Below are positions 15,985-24,594 of a stretch of DNA of 64,000 nucleotides, piece after piece. Made by a program: the position numbers and the translations under genes. The DNA is from an uncultured Candidatus Saccharibacteria bacterium (GTDB taxonomy: Bacteria; Patescibacteriota; Saccharimonadia; Saccharimonadales; Saccharimonadaceae): contig CANOTH010000001.1 in NCBI GenBank assembly GCA_947570505.1, positions 53,941-117,940 of the forward strand, read 5' to 3'. How positions within the stretch are numbered: position 1 is the stretch's first letter; every line of letters begins with the position of its first letter. A model generated the notes under the pieces. The model made no database searches. It had not been told where the DNA came from and worked only from the letters and a program-made list of their open reading frames with translations.

Positions 15985-16878
15985 ATGAAAGTTATACTAG
16001 CGGTTTCGGGAGGTGTAGATTCGATGGTGATGCTACATCTTTTTAGGAATTATTCATCTGGTGATATAATTGTAGCTCATTTCGATCATGGGATACGAGA
16101 AAATTCAGCCCTTGATGCGGAATTTGTACGGCAGAAGGCATTAGAATATGGCTGCAAATTTTATCTTGGTCAAGCTAAACTCGGTAACCATGCTTCGGAA
16201 GCTACGGCGCGCGAAAGTCGTTATAATTTCCTGCGTAAGCTGGCACGTGAATTAGGTGATAATGGACAACCGACAAAAATTCTCACGGCTCATCATCTAG
16301 ACGACTTGGCAGAAACCATGGCTATCAATCTAATAAGAGGAACGGGCTGGCGGGGGCTGGCAGGCTTAGATACCACAGGAATTTTACGGCCCTTTCTAGA
16401 ACCAGACTTTTTCGCTCAAGTACAGCCGGGTCAGACTATTTGGAATAAACACGACATTTTGCGTTATGCCGGCGAGTATCAGATTAGGTTTCGGGAAGAT
16501 CAATCTAATTCGTCAGACGAATATCTGCGTAATCGCATACGTCACCAGATGAATAATCTTGTTGATCTTGAACGGGTCTATCAGCTATGGCGGCGACAAA
16601 AAAAAATAAAAAAGATGATTGATGAGGCCGTGTCCCATCTAATACCAGAAGCTGACTCGGAGTGGCAAAGGAGTTGGTTCAAACAGCTCGATGATATACC
16701 AAGCCATCAAGTGGCTTTAGAACTTTTGCGAGCGGGGACTTTGCGGGCAGATATTGCGACTACCCGCCCACAGTTGGAAGATTTGCGGCAAGCAATCCTA
16801 AACTATGCTCCAGGCAAGTCTTTTAACTTACCAGGAGATAGACTACTACGATTAGATAAGCATAGTTTTAAGCTCTAG
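15985..16878 (+). CDS. tilS: tRNA(Ile)-lysidine synthase
   Basis: TilS attaches lysine to C34 of tRNA-Ile(CAT) so that it reads AUA. The PP-loop ATP site SGGVDSM lies at residues 8-14, followed by VAHFDHGIRENSA and the LTAHHLDDLAETMAINLIRG block typical of TilS. At 297 aa it is a short form without the C-terminal domain of E. coli TilS. Residues YSSGDII are encoded by the short palindromic repeat, copy b. The start is leaderless (TATAAT, 8 bp, ATG). Its expected substrate is encoded at 39696-39771. Confidence 0.92.
   Translation: MKVILAVSGGVDSMVMLHLFRNYSSGDIIVAHFDHGIRENSALDAEFVRQKALEYGCKFYLGQAKLGNHASEATARESRYNFLRKLARELGDNGQPTKILTAHHLDDLAETMAINLIRGTGWRGLAGLDTTGILRPFLEPDFFAQVQPGQTIWNKHDILRYAGEYQIRFREDQSNSSDEYLRNRIRHQMNNLVDLERVYQLWRRQKKIKKMIDEAVSHLIPEADSEWQRSWFKQLDDIPSHQVALELLRAGTLRADIATTRPQLEDLRQAILNYAPGKSFNLPGDRLLRLDKHSFKL
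16048..16071 (+). repeat. Short palindromic repeat, copy b (inside tilS)
   Basis: This is the fullest copy, 24 bp. The arms AATTAT...ATAATT and ATC/GAT pair around TGGT with a TC bulge. It is read in frame as NYSSGDII. Confidence 0.85.
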
Positions 16879-16926
16879 TGCTTACACGTACCATCAGTGC
16901 GATCTTCAAACCATTCTTCAAATTCA

Positions 16927-18003
16927 TCAAATATAGCGGTTCAGTACGGCATATTCTTCTAAAGTTAAATCTTGTTCAGTGATTGCCGCGGCATGCTCTA
17001 GGCCCACATATCGTAAATGCCAAGCTTCATAGCTATAGCCCGTCAGATCAACTTTGTCTTCGGGATAGCGCAGAATGAAACCAAATTCCGGAGCATGATC
17101 CGCCAACCACTTTGCCGCTGGAGTCGTTGCGAAGTCAGCAGTGGTGCTACCAGGAACAAATACATCCAGAGCATAACCCGTCTGATGCTCAGAAAATCCC
17201 GGTTTCGCTGCATAGTTTGGAGCATCTGCGGCGCCAACTTGCTCAACCCAGCTTTGAAAAACCGACTCTTGTTCCTCATAACTACGATAGCCAGAAGTAA
17301 CATAGAGCTGAAAACCTGCCGCAAGAGCAGTAGCGTACAACTTCTCGAACTGCTGATAAGCGGTGATATCCATGGTAATTCCGGGGGTACCATACGCAGC
17401 ATTAATCGTAACTGGTTCGGGATGGAAGTCCGGCTCAAGATAATAATACTTGTTAACCAGGACGAGTGGGCCATGCTCAACCGCAGCTGGCTGAGTATGA
17501 GTGTAGAATTCATAGTCTCGATTGGCATTGACCAAAGATATCAGCTGTGTAGTTGAGATGGTCGTTGAATCATCGGAAGCTTGATATTCTGCGAGCTGAG
17601 CAAAATATCGTTCCCTGCGGTCAGAGAGATAATTTGGACTCTGCATAATATTTAACATCTGTAACGAATAGATATGCTCTACATCATAATCTGGATGATT
17701 CACAAGTGCTACCGTCTCAGCAGCATCGAGTTGATGTTTTTCTAAAGCCGATAAATATATTTCAACTTTTGAGCTATCAAAATTAGCATCTTGGACAAGG
17801 TTGACAAAATCTGGATGATGGTCATGCGACAAAATTATCGTGACGGTCTCGGGGTTGACTTTTTCCAAAATAACTGTACTTTCTGTAGCAGAATAACCGT
17901 GGCGCTGCAGCTTTTGGGCGGGCGAAAAGTAATAAATCGCTATACCAGCCACACCAACAAACAGTAAAACCGAAATTCCGGTGATTAACCAGGATTTTTT
18001 CAT
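16927..18003 (-). CDS. D-Ala-D-Ala carboxypeptidase, VanY/M15 family, membrane-anchored
   Basis: The 358-aa protein has one N-terminal membrane helix (residues 5-27) followed by an extracytoplasmic chain. The M15B zinc peptidase domain occupies about residues 195-345. It shows VTSGYRSYEEQ, the zinc-binding SEHQTGYALDV, and EAWHLRYVG with the final histidine ligand. Such enzymes trim the last D-Ala from peptidoglycan stem peptides. The 140-residue region before the domain has no family I recognise. It is leaderless (TATAAT, 6 bp, ATG) and divergent from galU, fitting a cell-envelope cluster. Confidence 0.88.
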   Translation of the reverse strand: MKKSWLITGISVLLFVGVAGIAIYYFSPAQKLQRHGYSATESTVILEKVNPETVTIILSHDHHPDFVNLVQDANFDSSKVEIYLSALEKHQLDAAETVALVNHPDYDVEHIYSLQMLNIMQSPNYLSDRRERYFAQLAEYQASDDSTTISTTQLISLVNANRDYEFYTHTQPAAVEHGPLVLVNKYYYLEPDFHPEPVTINAAYGTPGITMDITAYQQFEKLYATALAAGFQLYVTSGYRSYEEQESVFQSWVEQVGAADAPNYAAKPGFSEHQTGYALDVFVPGSTTADFATTPAAKWLADHAPEFGFILRYPEDKVDLTGYSYEAWHLRYVGLEHAAAITEQDLTLEEYAVLNRYI

Positions 18004-18054
18004 ATTTACATTATAACATGTGCTATAATGGCAACATGTAAAGTGGAGTTTATC

Positions 18055-18891
18055 ATGATTAAGAAAGCCATTATTCCGGTAGCTGGTTGGGGCACTCGTA
18101 GATTGCCGATTACGAAGATTATCGAGAAGTCAATGTTGCCAGTCGGTAATCGACCTCTGGTGGATTATTCGGTGCAAGAGCTGATTCATGCGGGAGTGAC
18201 GGATATATATATGGTAATATCAAATGTCGAGCCTTGCCAGGTGAAGTCTTTTTATCGGGATAATTTAGCTTTGAATCAGTATCTAATTGATCGTGGTAAA
18301 TCTGATCGTCTTGAGCTAGCCAGGACATTGCCTGAAAATGTTAAAATTCATTATGTGACCCAAGACCCGGCGGGTAAATACGGCACTGCGGTGCCAATCG
18401 CGATGGTAGTGGAGGAATATAATATCAACGAGCCAGTCTTGGTATTTATGGGTGATGATTTTATCTGGAATCCAGAAGGAGAGTCTGCCAGCGAATCACT
18501 TTTGCAAGCGGTACAGAATGACGAGGAGTCGGCAATTCTGGGTGTAGAAGTCGACCCTAAGCAAGTGGATAAGTACGGGGTACTGTCAGTGGAAGATAGT
18601 TATCTAACGGGTATCGTGGAGAAGCCGGAAGTGGACGCGGCTCCGTCTAATTTGGTCAATGTTAGTAAATATATTATGTCGCCTAAGCTACTTCAAGAAA
18701 TTGTAGAATACGTTAATACGAATGATTTTGGGCCAATGGATCAAGAATATTTAGTGACTGATCCGATTGATACTTACTTGAAACATGGAGGTACTATGCG
18801 AGTGGCGCCTACGACTGGTGAATTTCTAGATGGTGGCAGTGTAGAAGGTTGGTTGCATGCTAATAATGTAGTTTGTGGCTATCAAGGTTAA
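18055..18891 (+). CDS. galU: UTP-glucose-1-phosphate uridylyltransferase
   Basis: GalU makes UDP-glucose for glycan synthesis. From ATG 18055 (7 bp after GTGGAG) the protein reads MIKKAIIPVAGWGTRRLPIT, the nucleotidyltransferase signature. It then shows EKSMLPVGNRPLVDY, FMGDDFIW and GIVEKPE, all expected for the family. An in-frame ATG at 18028 would add nine residues but lacks a ribosome site and overlaps the promoter. Length (278 aa) is normal. The short palindromic repeat, copy c, follows the stop. Confidence 0.93.
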   Translation: MIKKAIIPVAGWGTRRLPITKIIEKSMLPVGNRPLVDYSVQELIHAGVTDIYMVISNVEPCQVKSFYRDNLALNQYLIDRGKSDRLELARTLPENVKIHYVTQDPAGKYGTAVPIAMVVEEYNINEPVLVFMGDDFIWNPEGESASESLLQAVQNDEESAILGVEVDPKQVDKYGVLSVEDSYLTGIVEKPEVDAAPSNLVNVSKYIMSPKLLQEIVEYVNTNDFGPMDQEYLVTDPIDTYLKHGGTMRVAPTTGEFLDGGSVEGWLHANNVVCGYQG

Positions 18892-18898
18892 TGTAGGT

Positions 18899-18921
18899 AT
18901 TATTCATCTGGTGATATAATT
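18899..18921 (+). repeat. Short palindromic repeat, copy c (intergenic)
   Basis: ATTATTCATCTGGTGATATA-ATT lies between galU and the murA-like gene. Its 3' half, TGATATAAT, also matches an extended -10 box, so this copy could act as a promoter for the next gene, in addition to the closer TATAAT at 18947. Confidence 0.8.
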
Positions 18922-18958
18922 TTTAACAGATTCTGCCGATTCGTGGTATAATAGTTTT

Positions 18959-20557
18959 ATGAAAAAACAGCAACAAGTTCCGAGTTATCAGGCCTCGATT
19001 GGTCGCGTGGTTACTAAGTTAAGGACCGAAAAAGGCTGGACGCAGGCCGATTTGGCTGAGGCGATTGGTAGTAGTCAGTCGGCGATTCACCGTATTGAAA
19101 AAGGTCATCAGAATGTTTCTCTGGAACAAGTTAAAAAGCTTTCGCGAGCCTTAGGTAGTCAAATTCTCTCTGTGAATGATGCTGTTTCGCAGAGTTATCG
19201 CATCAATGGCGGTAAAGAGCTTCATGGCGAGGCTACGATTAACTCGAGCAAAAATGCAGCAGTGGCCTTGCTTTGTGCCTCATTATTGAATGCGGGGGTA
19301 ACAAGGCTGAAACATGTTGCTAGAATTGAAGAAGTCTTTAGAATTATTGAAGTCTTAGAATCACTAGGTGTAAAATGTCGCTGGGTTAACGATAATCGTG
19401 ATTTAGAAATTATATCACCAGATGAATTAGATTTAGAGAATATTGATGTCGAGGCGGCTCGCAAAACTCGCTCGATTTTGATGTTTATGGGGCCATTACT
19501 GCATAAGTTCCATCGTTTTCGGTTACCTTATGCTGGTGGTTGTACTTTGGGGACGAGGACGATTGAGCCACACCTTAGAGCCCTGTCGGCTTTTGGGCTG
19601 AAAGTTAATGCGACTAGTTGCAGTGGTTTTTATGAGGCAAGTGTCAAGCCACCAAAGCGACCGCTGAGTAAAGATGCAGCCTATATTGACCAAGTGGATA
19701 TTCCCTTCCCACCTAAACGTATTGTCTTGATTGAACGCGGCGATACCGTGACTGAAAATGTCCTAATGGCGGCTGCACTCTATCCTGGAGAGACTATAAT
19801 TGTCGGAGCATCGTCAAATTATATGGTACAGGATTTGTGCTTCTTCTTGGAGAAGTTGGGAGTCAAAATTCGCGGCATCGGGTCAACGACTTTGCGAGTT
19901 CAAGGTCAGACACAAATTAATATGGACGTAGAATACGCACCCGCTGAGGATCCGATTGAGACGATGTCTTTTATCGCCGTGGCACTAGTCACGAAGTCTA
20001 ATTTGACGATTCGTCGAGCGCCAATTGAGTTCTTAGAGATTGAGTTAGAAATTCTCAAGAGTATGGGGGCAAAGATTGACCGTTCGCCAGAATATTATAG
20101 TACAAACGGGCGGACCCGACTGGTGGATTTAAAAATTCATAAATCCAGATTAGTAGCGCCGACTGATAAAATTGCCCCGATGCCATTTCCAGGCTTGAAT
20201 ATTGATAATTTGCCGTTCTTTTCTGTAATTGCTGCTACTGCCGAAGGGCGGACTCTGATTCACGACTGGGTGTTCGAGAACCGAGCGGTCTATGTAACTT
20301 ATCTAGAAAACCTAAATGCCAAGGTTGAACTGCTCGATGCTCATAGAGTATACGTAGAAGGTCCGACGAATTGGCGCGCCGCCGAGTTAGTAGCTCCACC
20401 TGCTCTGAGGCCAGCCGTCGTGGTCTTGATTGCTATGCTAGCTGCTCCTGGAACTTCGATTCTACGCAATATTTATTCTATTAACCGTGGATACCAGGAC
20501 TTTGCTGAAAGATTAAATCAACTCGGGGCCGATATTAAACCGTTGATGGGAATTTAG
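18959..20557 (+). CDS. murA: XRE-type DNA-binding domain fused to a MurA-like enolpyruvyl transferase
   Basis: Residues about 10-70 form an XRE/Cro helix-turn-helix (KLRTEKGWTQADLAEAIGSS, then QSAIHRIEKGHQNVS). Residues 80-532 are a full MurA fold, which transfers enolpyruvate from PEP to UDP-GlcNAc. Catalytic landmarks are kept: the SSKNAA lysine-asparagine pair, the cysteine in GGCTLGTR, an Asp in the position of D305 (NIDNLPFF) and the late arginine (ALRPAVV). MurA normally has no DNA-binding domain, so this is a real fusion with no frameshift. It may couple cell-wall precursor levels to transcription, or be an inactive regulator. It is leaderless (TATAAT, 6 bp, ATG). Confidence 0.85.
   Translation: MKKQQQVPSYQASIGRVVTKLRTEKGWTQADLAEAIGSSQSAIHRIEKGHQNVSLEQVKKLSRALGSQILSVNDAVSQSYRINGGKELHGEATINSSKNAAVALLCASLLNAGVTRLKHVARIEEVFRIIEVLESLGVKCRWVNDNRDLEIISPDELDLENIDVEAARKTRSILMFMGPLLHKFHRFRLPYAGGCTLGTRTIEPHLRALSAFGLKVNATSCSGFYEASVKPPKRPLSKDAAYIDQVDIPFPPKRIVLIERGDTVTENVLMAAALYPGETIIVGASSNYMVQDLCFFLEKLGVKIRGIGSTTLRVQGQTQINMDVEYAPAEDPIETMSFIAVALVTKSNLTIRRAPIEFLEIELEILKSMGAKIDRSPEYYSTNGRTRLVDLKIHKSRLVAPTDKIAPMPFPGLNIDNLPFFSVIAATAEGRTLIHDWVFENRAVYVTYLENLNAKVELLDAHRVYVEGPTNWRAAELVAPPALRPAVVVLIAMLAAPGTSILRNIYSINRGYQDFAERLNQLGADIKPLMGI
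19408..19428 (-). repeat. Short palindromic repeat, copy d (inside the murA-like gene, inverted)
   Basis: The complement reads TAATTCATCTGGTGATATAA. On the gene strand it is read in frame as EIISPDEL. The 17-bp core is identical to the other three copies. Confidence 0.8.
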
Positions 20558-20558
20558 T

Positions 20559-21779
20559 GTGAGTTTTAAGATTGACACTGATCCGTTGGAGGCTCTGGAG
20601 ATTTTTTATAAAGGAGAGAAACTTGGCGCCTGGGAAGACGATTTTATAAAGAATGAGAAAAAACGTGATTTAAAATTACCGAAGCTATTGAAGGATTTTT
20701 TAGCGAATTATGGACTATTGAGTGTAAACTCGGGTATGAACCAGCTCTGGTTGCCGGATAAAATTGATCCTGACACTGCCAAGGTGGATGGAGAAATGTG
20801 CAATGTCTTAATTATCGGCAAATTCCGAAATAACTTGGTAGCGATCAGAGCAGACAAATGTAGCCAAGGTAACCCAACTCTATTATTAGATGATTTGCCA
20901 GAGGAAAATAACGATGAAATAACTTTGGTGTTTCATGAGGCTGATTTGGATTTGAGAGAGTATTTACTGATTATGTTGATTGAATCACCTTCCGTGTATA
21001 ATAATGCCCAGGTTTACGATGGTGAAGATGCTCAAAAGGTCTTGGATGAGCTTGGTGATAAGTCGAAATTGAGACTAAAAAAGCTCATTCATGATAATAA
21101 ACGTCCTGGACGATATGTGTGTTGGGATGAGAGTGAGCGATATTTTGTCGCTGTAATATCAATGGATGAACATACCGTATTATTGAAGTTTGAACCTTCC
21201 CTGACAATTCAAGAGCTAGAAAATATTTTCACTCGAGAATTTTATGAAAATGCAGATAACTGCGATTATGAACATGCGTTAAATATCTTGCGATTGCTGA
21301 TTGACTATTGGATTCGCATTGATAAAGCGAGTGCAATTTTGGCTGATAAATATAAGCTAGCGGGGCGGTGTTGCTGGGCATTAAAATGCTGGGGAGAAGC
21401 AGAGTATTATTATAATCAGGCTGAACAATTCTATAGGGATGTGCTAATTGAGGCAGTTGATAAAAGTGCAGCTTTTTATGAAGGATTAGGCAATTTTTAT
21501 CTAGATCGCGAGGATATTTATAAAAGTGAAGCAGCTTGTCGGGAAGTGGATCGGTTGTGTGAATTCTCGGGAAATAATGGGCCGCGTAGGAAGGGCGAAC
21601 GAATTATGCGTCAAGGTATGATTATGGCTGAAGCCACTCGTTACGAGAAAGCTATCGAATTGTATGATCAGGCGCTGGCGGAATATCAAAAGGATTCGAA
21701 GAATTGTAAATACGACATTGCCCGCTGTCAACAATTACGTGGCGAAGCTAAAAAGTTATTGAAAGAAAAGTCTAAGTAG
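20559..21779 (+). CDS. Hypothetical protein with SUKH-like N-terminus and TPR-like C-terminus
   Basis: This 406-aa soluble protein starts at GTG one base after the murA-like stop. Residues 25-130 (LPKLLKDFLANYGLLSVNS, then MNQLWLPDKID) weakly resemble SMI1/KNR4 (SUKH) domains, which occur in immunity proteins. Residues about 255-400 form helical pairs with TPR character (CCWALKCWGEAEYYYNQAEQ, MAEATRYEKAIELYDQALAE). A binding or scaffold role is plausible but no activity can be assigned. The tight spacing suggests co-transcription with the XRE-MurA gene. Confidence 0.55.
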   Translation: MSFKIDTDPLEALEIFYKGEKLGAWEDDFIKNEKKRDLKLPKLLKDFLANYGLLSVNSGMNQLWLPDKIDPDTAKVDGEMCNVLIIGKFRNNLVAIRADKCSQGNPTLLLDDLPEENNDEITLVFHEADLDLREYLLIMLIESPSVYNNAQVYDGEDAQKVLDELGDKSKLRLKKLIHDNKRPGRYVCWDESERYFVAVISMDEHTVLLKFEPSLTIQELENIFTREFYENADNCDYEHALNILRLLIDYWIRIDKASAILADKYKLAGRCCWALKCWGEAEYYYNQAEQFYRDVLIEAVDKSAAFYEGLGNFYLDREDIYKSEAACREVDRLCEFSGNNGPRRKGERIMRQGMIMAEATRYEKAIELYDQALAEYQKDSKNCKYDIARCQQLRGEAKKLLKEKSK

Positions 21780-21920
21780 AGATTTTTTGATTTTGAACGA
21801 GGATATGCTTGTTAAAAAATTTATTTTTGTTATATCATGACGATATGCGCGCGAAATTGCGGTGAGATATATCCGTGAAGTACATAAGATGCTATAATAA
21901 AAGTAATAAAGGAAGGTAAT

Positions 21921-22976
21921 ATGGCAAAAAAGACAGCAAAAGAAGCAGCGGGTCCAGATGCAGGAAAAATGCAGGCATTGGATCTTGCGATCGCTCAGAT
22001 TACAAAGCAATTTGGTGATGGATCGATTATGAAACTGGGTGAGACTCAGAAAATCGACGTAGAATTATTACCGTCTGGATCTTTGTCGCTTGATTTGGCT
22101 TTGGGTGGGGGCTATCCAAAAGGACGCATTATTGAAATTTATGGACCAGAATCTTCAGGAAAGACGACTTTGGCACTTCATGCGATTGCCGAAATCCAGA
22201 AACAAGGTGGTCAGGCAGCTTTTATCGATGCTGAGCATGCTCTAGATCCGGCTTATGCTAAGAGAATTGGAGTAGATACGGATAATTTGTTCATTTCTCA
22301 GCCGGATAATGGTGAATCGGCTCTGGAGATTTGCGAGACTTTGGTGCGCAGCGGGGCCGTGGATTTGATCGTAGTGGACTCTGTGGCTGCTCTGGTGCCG
22401 CAAGCCGAGATTGATGGTGATATGGGTGATGCACAGATGGGCTTGCAGGCCAGACTGATGTCTCAGGCGATGCGTAAGCTGACTGGTATTATTTCTAAGT
22501 CTAAGGCTACGGTGATCTTTATTAATCAGATTCGTATGAAGATTGGTGTGATGTTTGGTAATCCCGAGACTACGACTGGCGGTAATGCGCTGAAATTTTA
22601 TGCTTCTGTGCGGATGGATATTCGACGCATTGGGCAGATTAAAGAGGGTGATAGTATTTCCGGTAACCGTACTAAGGTCAAAATTGTCAAAAACAAGATT
22701 GCGGCGCCATTTAGAACAGCCGAGTTTGATATTATGTATAACGAAGGGATTAGTAAGACAGGAGATGTACTAGATCTGGCGATTCAGAAAGGCATTGTCG
22801 AAAAAGCCGGTGCGTTCTTGAAGTATAATGGTGAAACGATCGCCCAAGGACGCGAGGCTGCTAAGGCTTTGTTAAAGTCTAAGCCCGAGTTACTAGCAGA
22901 AATAGAAGCTAAGGTACGTGATAGTGGTGCTCCGAGCTTAGAAGAAGAAATTATCTCGGTGGATGAAAACGAATAA
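21921..22976 (+). CDS. recA: Recombinase A
   Basis: RecA forms filaments on single-stranded DNA for recombination, repair and natural transformation. The 351-aa protein has Walker [10 protein letters not shown] (about residue 74), DAEHALDP, the VVDSVAAL Walker B, and the L2 region [20 protein letters not shown]. The acidic C-terminus ([13 protein letters not shown]) is typical. AAGGAAGG precedes the ATG and TATAAT lies further up (about 21892), so this gene has a normal leader. No clear LexA box is visible in the 140-bp upstream region. recX follows. Confidence 0.98.
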   Translation: MAKKTAKEAAGPDAGKMQALDLAIAQITKQFGDGSIMKLGETQKIDVELLPSGSLSLDLALGGGYPKGRIIEIYGPESSGKTTLALHAIAEIQKQGGQAAFIDAEHALDPAYAKRIGVDTDNLFISQPDNGESALEICETLVRSGAVDLIVVDSVAALVPQAEIDGDMGDAQMGLQARLMSQAMRKLTGIISKSKATVIFINQIRMKIGVMFGNPETTTGGNALKFYASVRMDIRRIGQIKEGDSISGNRTKVKIVKNKIAAPFRTAEFDIMYNEGISKTGDVLDLAIQKGIVEKAGAFLKYNGETIAQGREAAKALLKSKPELLAEIEAKVRDSGAPSLEEEIISVDENE

Positions 22977-22994
22977 TATAGCACGAGGGTGGGC

Positions 22995-23912
22995 ATGCTA
23001 GAGATTGAGTCTTTTAAGCCTGAGGATAGATTCTTAGGTGAGTCGGGTGATGAGGAAGACTGGGATGAGGATTCGGAGGAGCTGGATGAGGCTGAGATGG
23101 CGGAAGAGCTGGATAGCGGTCAGCCAGAAGCGACATTAGCAGATCGACGGCGACGTGAAGCTGAGCTGATTTATGGTTCTGAAGAGGAAGTCTCAGGAGC
23201 AATGGCGAAAGATTGGTTGAAATTAACTGAGCAGCCAGATTACTATTCGATTACCAAAATGACTGCAGGAGTGCGCGATCCTAACCGGGTTAATATTTTC
23301 TTGGATGGACATTTTGCTTTTTCGCTGGATGTGACGCAAACGGTGGATTTTGGGCTGAAAGTCGGTCAACATATTTCTCCGAAAAAACTCGAGAAATTAA
23401 AACGTGCTTCAGAATTCGGCAAGCTCTATCAGCGAACTTTAGAATGGGTAGTAAGCCGTCCACACTCCGTGCGGGAAACTAGGGATTATTTGTGTCGTCG
23501 GCAAATAAAACGCAAAATGCTTAACCGGCAACGCGCAAAAGAGGAGAAAAAACCCCTGGCGGAGATTGAGGACGATATTATACAGCTGGTGCTTGAGCGA
23601 TTGGTAGAGAAAAAGTTCTTGGATGATCGAAAGTTTGCCGAATTCTATGTTGAGAACCGTTATATACGCAAAGGCATTAGTCAAAAGAGATTACGCATGG
23701 AGCTGGCGCAAAAGGGTGTAGATCGCGATATTGCCGCAGCGGCCATGCAGAAGATTCCTCGCGATGAGCAGGAAGAAATGGCAAAGATGATCGCCAAAAA
23801 ACGCAAAAAATATCCGGATGATTTTCGATTGATTGGATATCTAGTAAGACAGGGATTTGGGTTTCAAGCGGCCAAAGAAGCGGTAGAAGCTTCGCATGAG
23901 CCAGATGAGTGA
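22995..23912 (+). CDS. recX: RecX regulatory protein with long acidic N-terminal extension
   Basis: RecX inhibits RecA filaments. The RecX repeats lie in residues about 85-300: YSITKMTAGVRDPNRVNIFL, then VSRPHSVRETRDYLCRRQIK, VLERLVEKKFLDDRKFAEFY and GISQKRLRMELAQKG. About 70 very acidic residues come first (EEDWDEDSEELDEAEMAEEL), which is unusual for RecX. I choose ATG 22995 because GAGGG directly abuts the GTG at 22989. It lies about 18 bp after recA, so the pair is an operon. Confidence 0.88.
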   Translation: MLEIESFKPEDRFLGESGDEEDWDEDSEELDEAEMAEELDSGQPEATLADRRRREAELIYGSEEEVSGAMAKDWLKLTEQPDYYSITKMTAGVRDPNRVNIFLDGHFAFSLDVTQTVDFGLKVGQHISPKKLEKLKRASEFGKLYQRTLEWVVSRPHSVRETRDYLCRRQIKRKMLNRQRAKEEKKPLAEIEDDIIQLVLERLVEKKFLDDRKFAEFYVENRYIRKGISQKRLRMELAQKGVDRDIAAAAMQKIPRDEQEEMAKMIAKKRKKYPDDFRLIGYLVRQGFGFQAAKEAVEASHEPDE

Positions 23913-23945
23913 GCTATTAGGTGCACTAGGCTCGTCATAGGCCCG

Positions 23946-23969
23946 ATATTATAACAAGTGTTATAATAT
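23946..23969. repeat. Perfect 24-bp AT-rich palindrome between convergent genes
   Basis: ATATTATAACA-AG-TGTTATAATAT reads as two outward-facing TATAAT-like boxes, yet it lies between genes that converge on it (recX and the PRC-barrel gene). It is GC-poor and has no T-tract, so it is not a classic terminator. Protein binding or cryptic antisense transcription are possible roles. Confidence 0.6.
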
Positions 23970-23976
23970 TCCCCTG

Positions 23977-24573
23977 CTATTCACCTAGCTTCTTAGCTTC
24001 TGATTCTGAGGCAAAATCAGGTTCACGGAAGGGGTTAATGAAATTAACTAAATCGGGATTCGCCTTAGCTTTTGCTTTGGGCTTTTCATGCTCATCCGTA
24101 ATCGTAATAGTGTAATCATCTACATTAGCTATTCTTTGGCGAGAAATAATCAACTCGGGATCCAGAAAAGACTTCAGCCACGGACGTTGAACTATAATCT
24201 GCTGTATTTGCCAGCTTTCGGGCTCAACAGAAAAATCCGCCACCTTGCCTAATTTTTCGCCTTTTTTAGTCTGAACTTTCAGTCCTACTAATGAAAAATT
24301 AAGCTCGAGAATATTTTTAATATTAATCACTTCTTCTTCCTCGACTAGCTCATCAATGGAGTCAATAATCATACCTAAGCGAGAAAATTCTCTAATGCTG
24401 TGCACAGGTAACACATTACCCGCCTCGCGCCCTACTAGTGGCCCCTCGACTTTAAAAGCAATGATCTTCAAATCATTTGGATCTACCACTGGCTCGACAA
24501 CTTGAGCAATCTTCCCGCTCACGTGCAAGCTAAGGATGGGACAGTTGATGAGTCGTGAGCCGTTGATTAACAT
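23977..24573 (-). CDS. PRC-barrel domain protein
   Basis: The 198-aa protein contains two PRC-barrel-like modules. Residues 8-75 carry NCPILSLHVSGKIAQVVEPV and KVEGPLVGREAGNVLP; residues 90-160 carry LVGLKVQTKKGEKLGKVADF and QQIIVQRPWLKSFL. A basic tail follows. PRC-barrels are small beta barrels that bind RNA or proteins, for example in RimM, and are often seen in proteins linked to photosynthesis or RNA processing. The precise role is unknown. It is leaderless (TATAAT, 6 bp, ATG). Confidence 0.75.
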   Translation of the reverse strand: MLINGSRLINCPILSLHVSGKIAQVVEPVVDPNDLKIIAFKVEGPLVGREAGNVLPVHSIREFSRLGMIIDSIDELVEEEEVINIKNILELNFSLVGLKVQTKKGEKLGKVADFSVEPESWQIQQIIVQRPWLKSFLDPELIISRQRIANVDDYTITITDEHEKPKAKAKANPDLVNFINPFREPDFASESEAKKLGE

Positions 24574-24594
24574 ACTATTATTATAGCATAAAAG

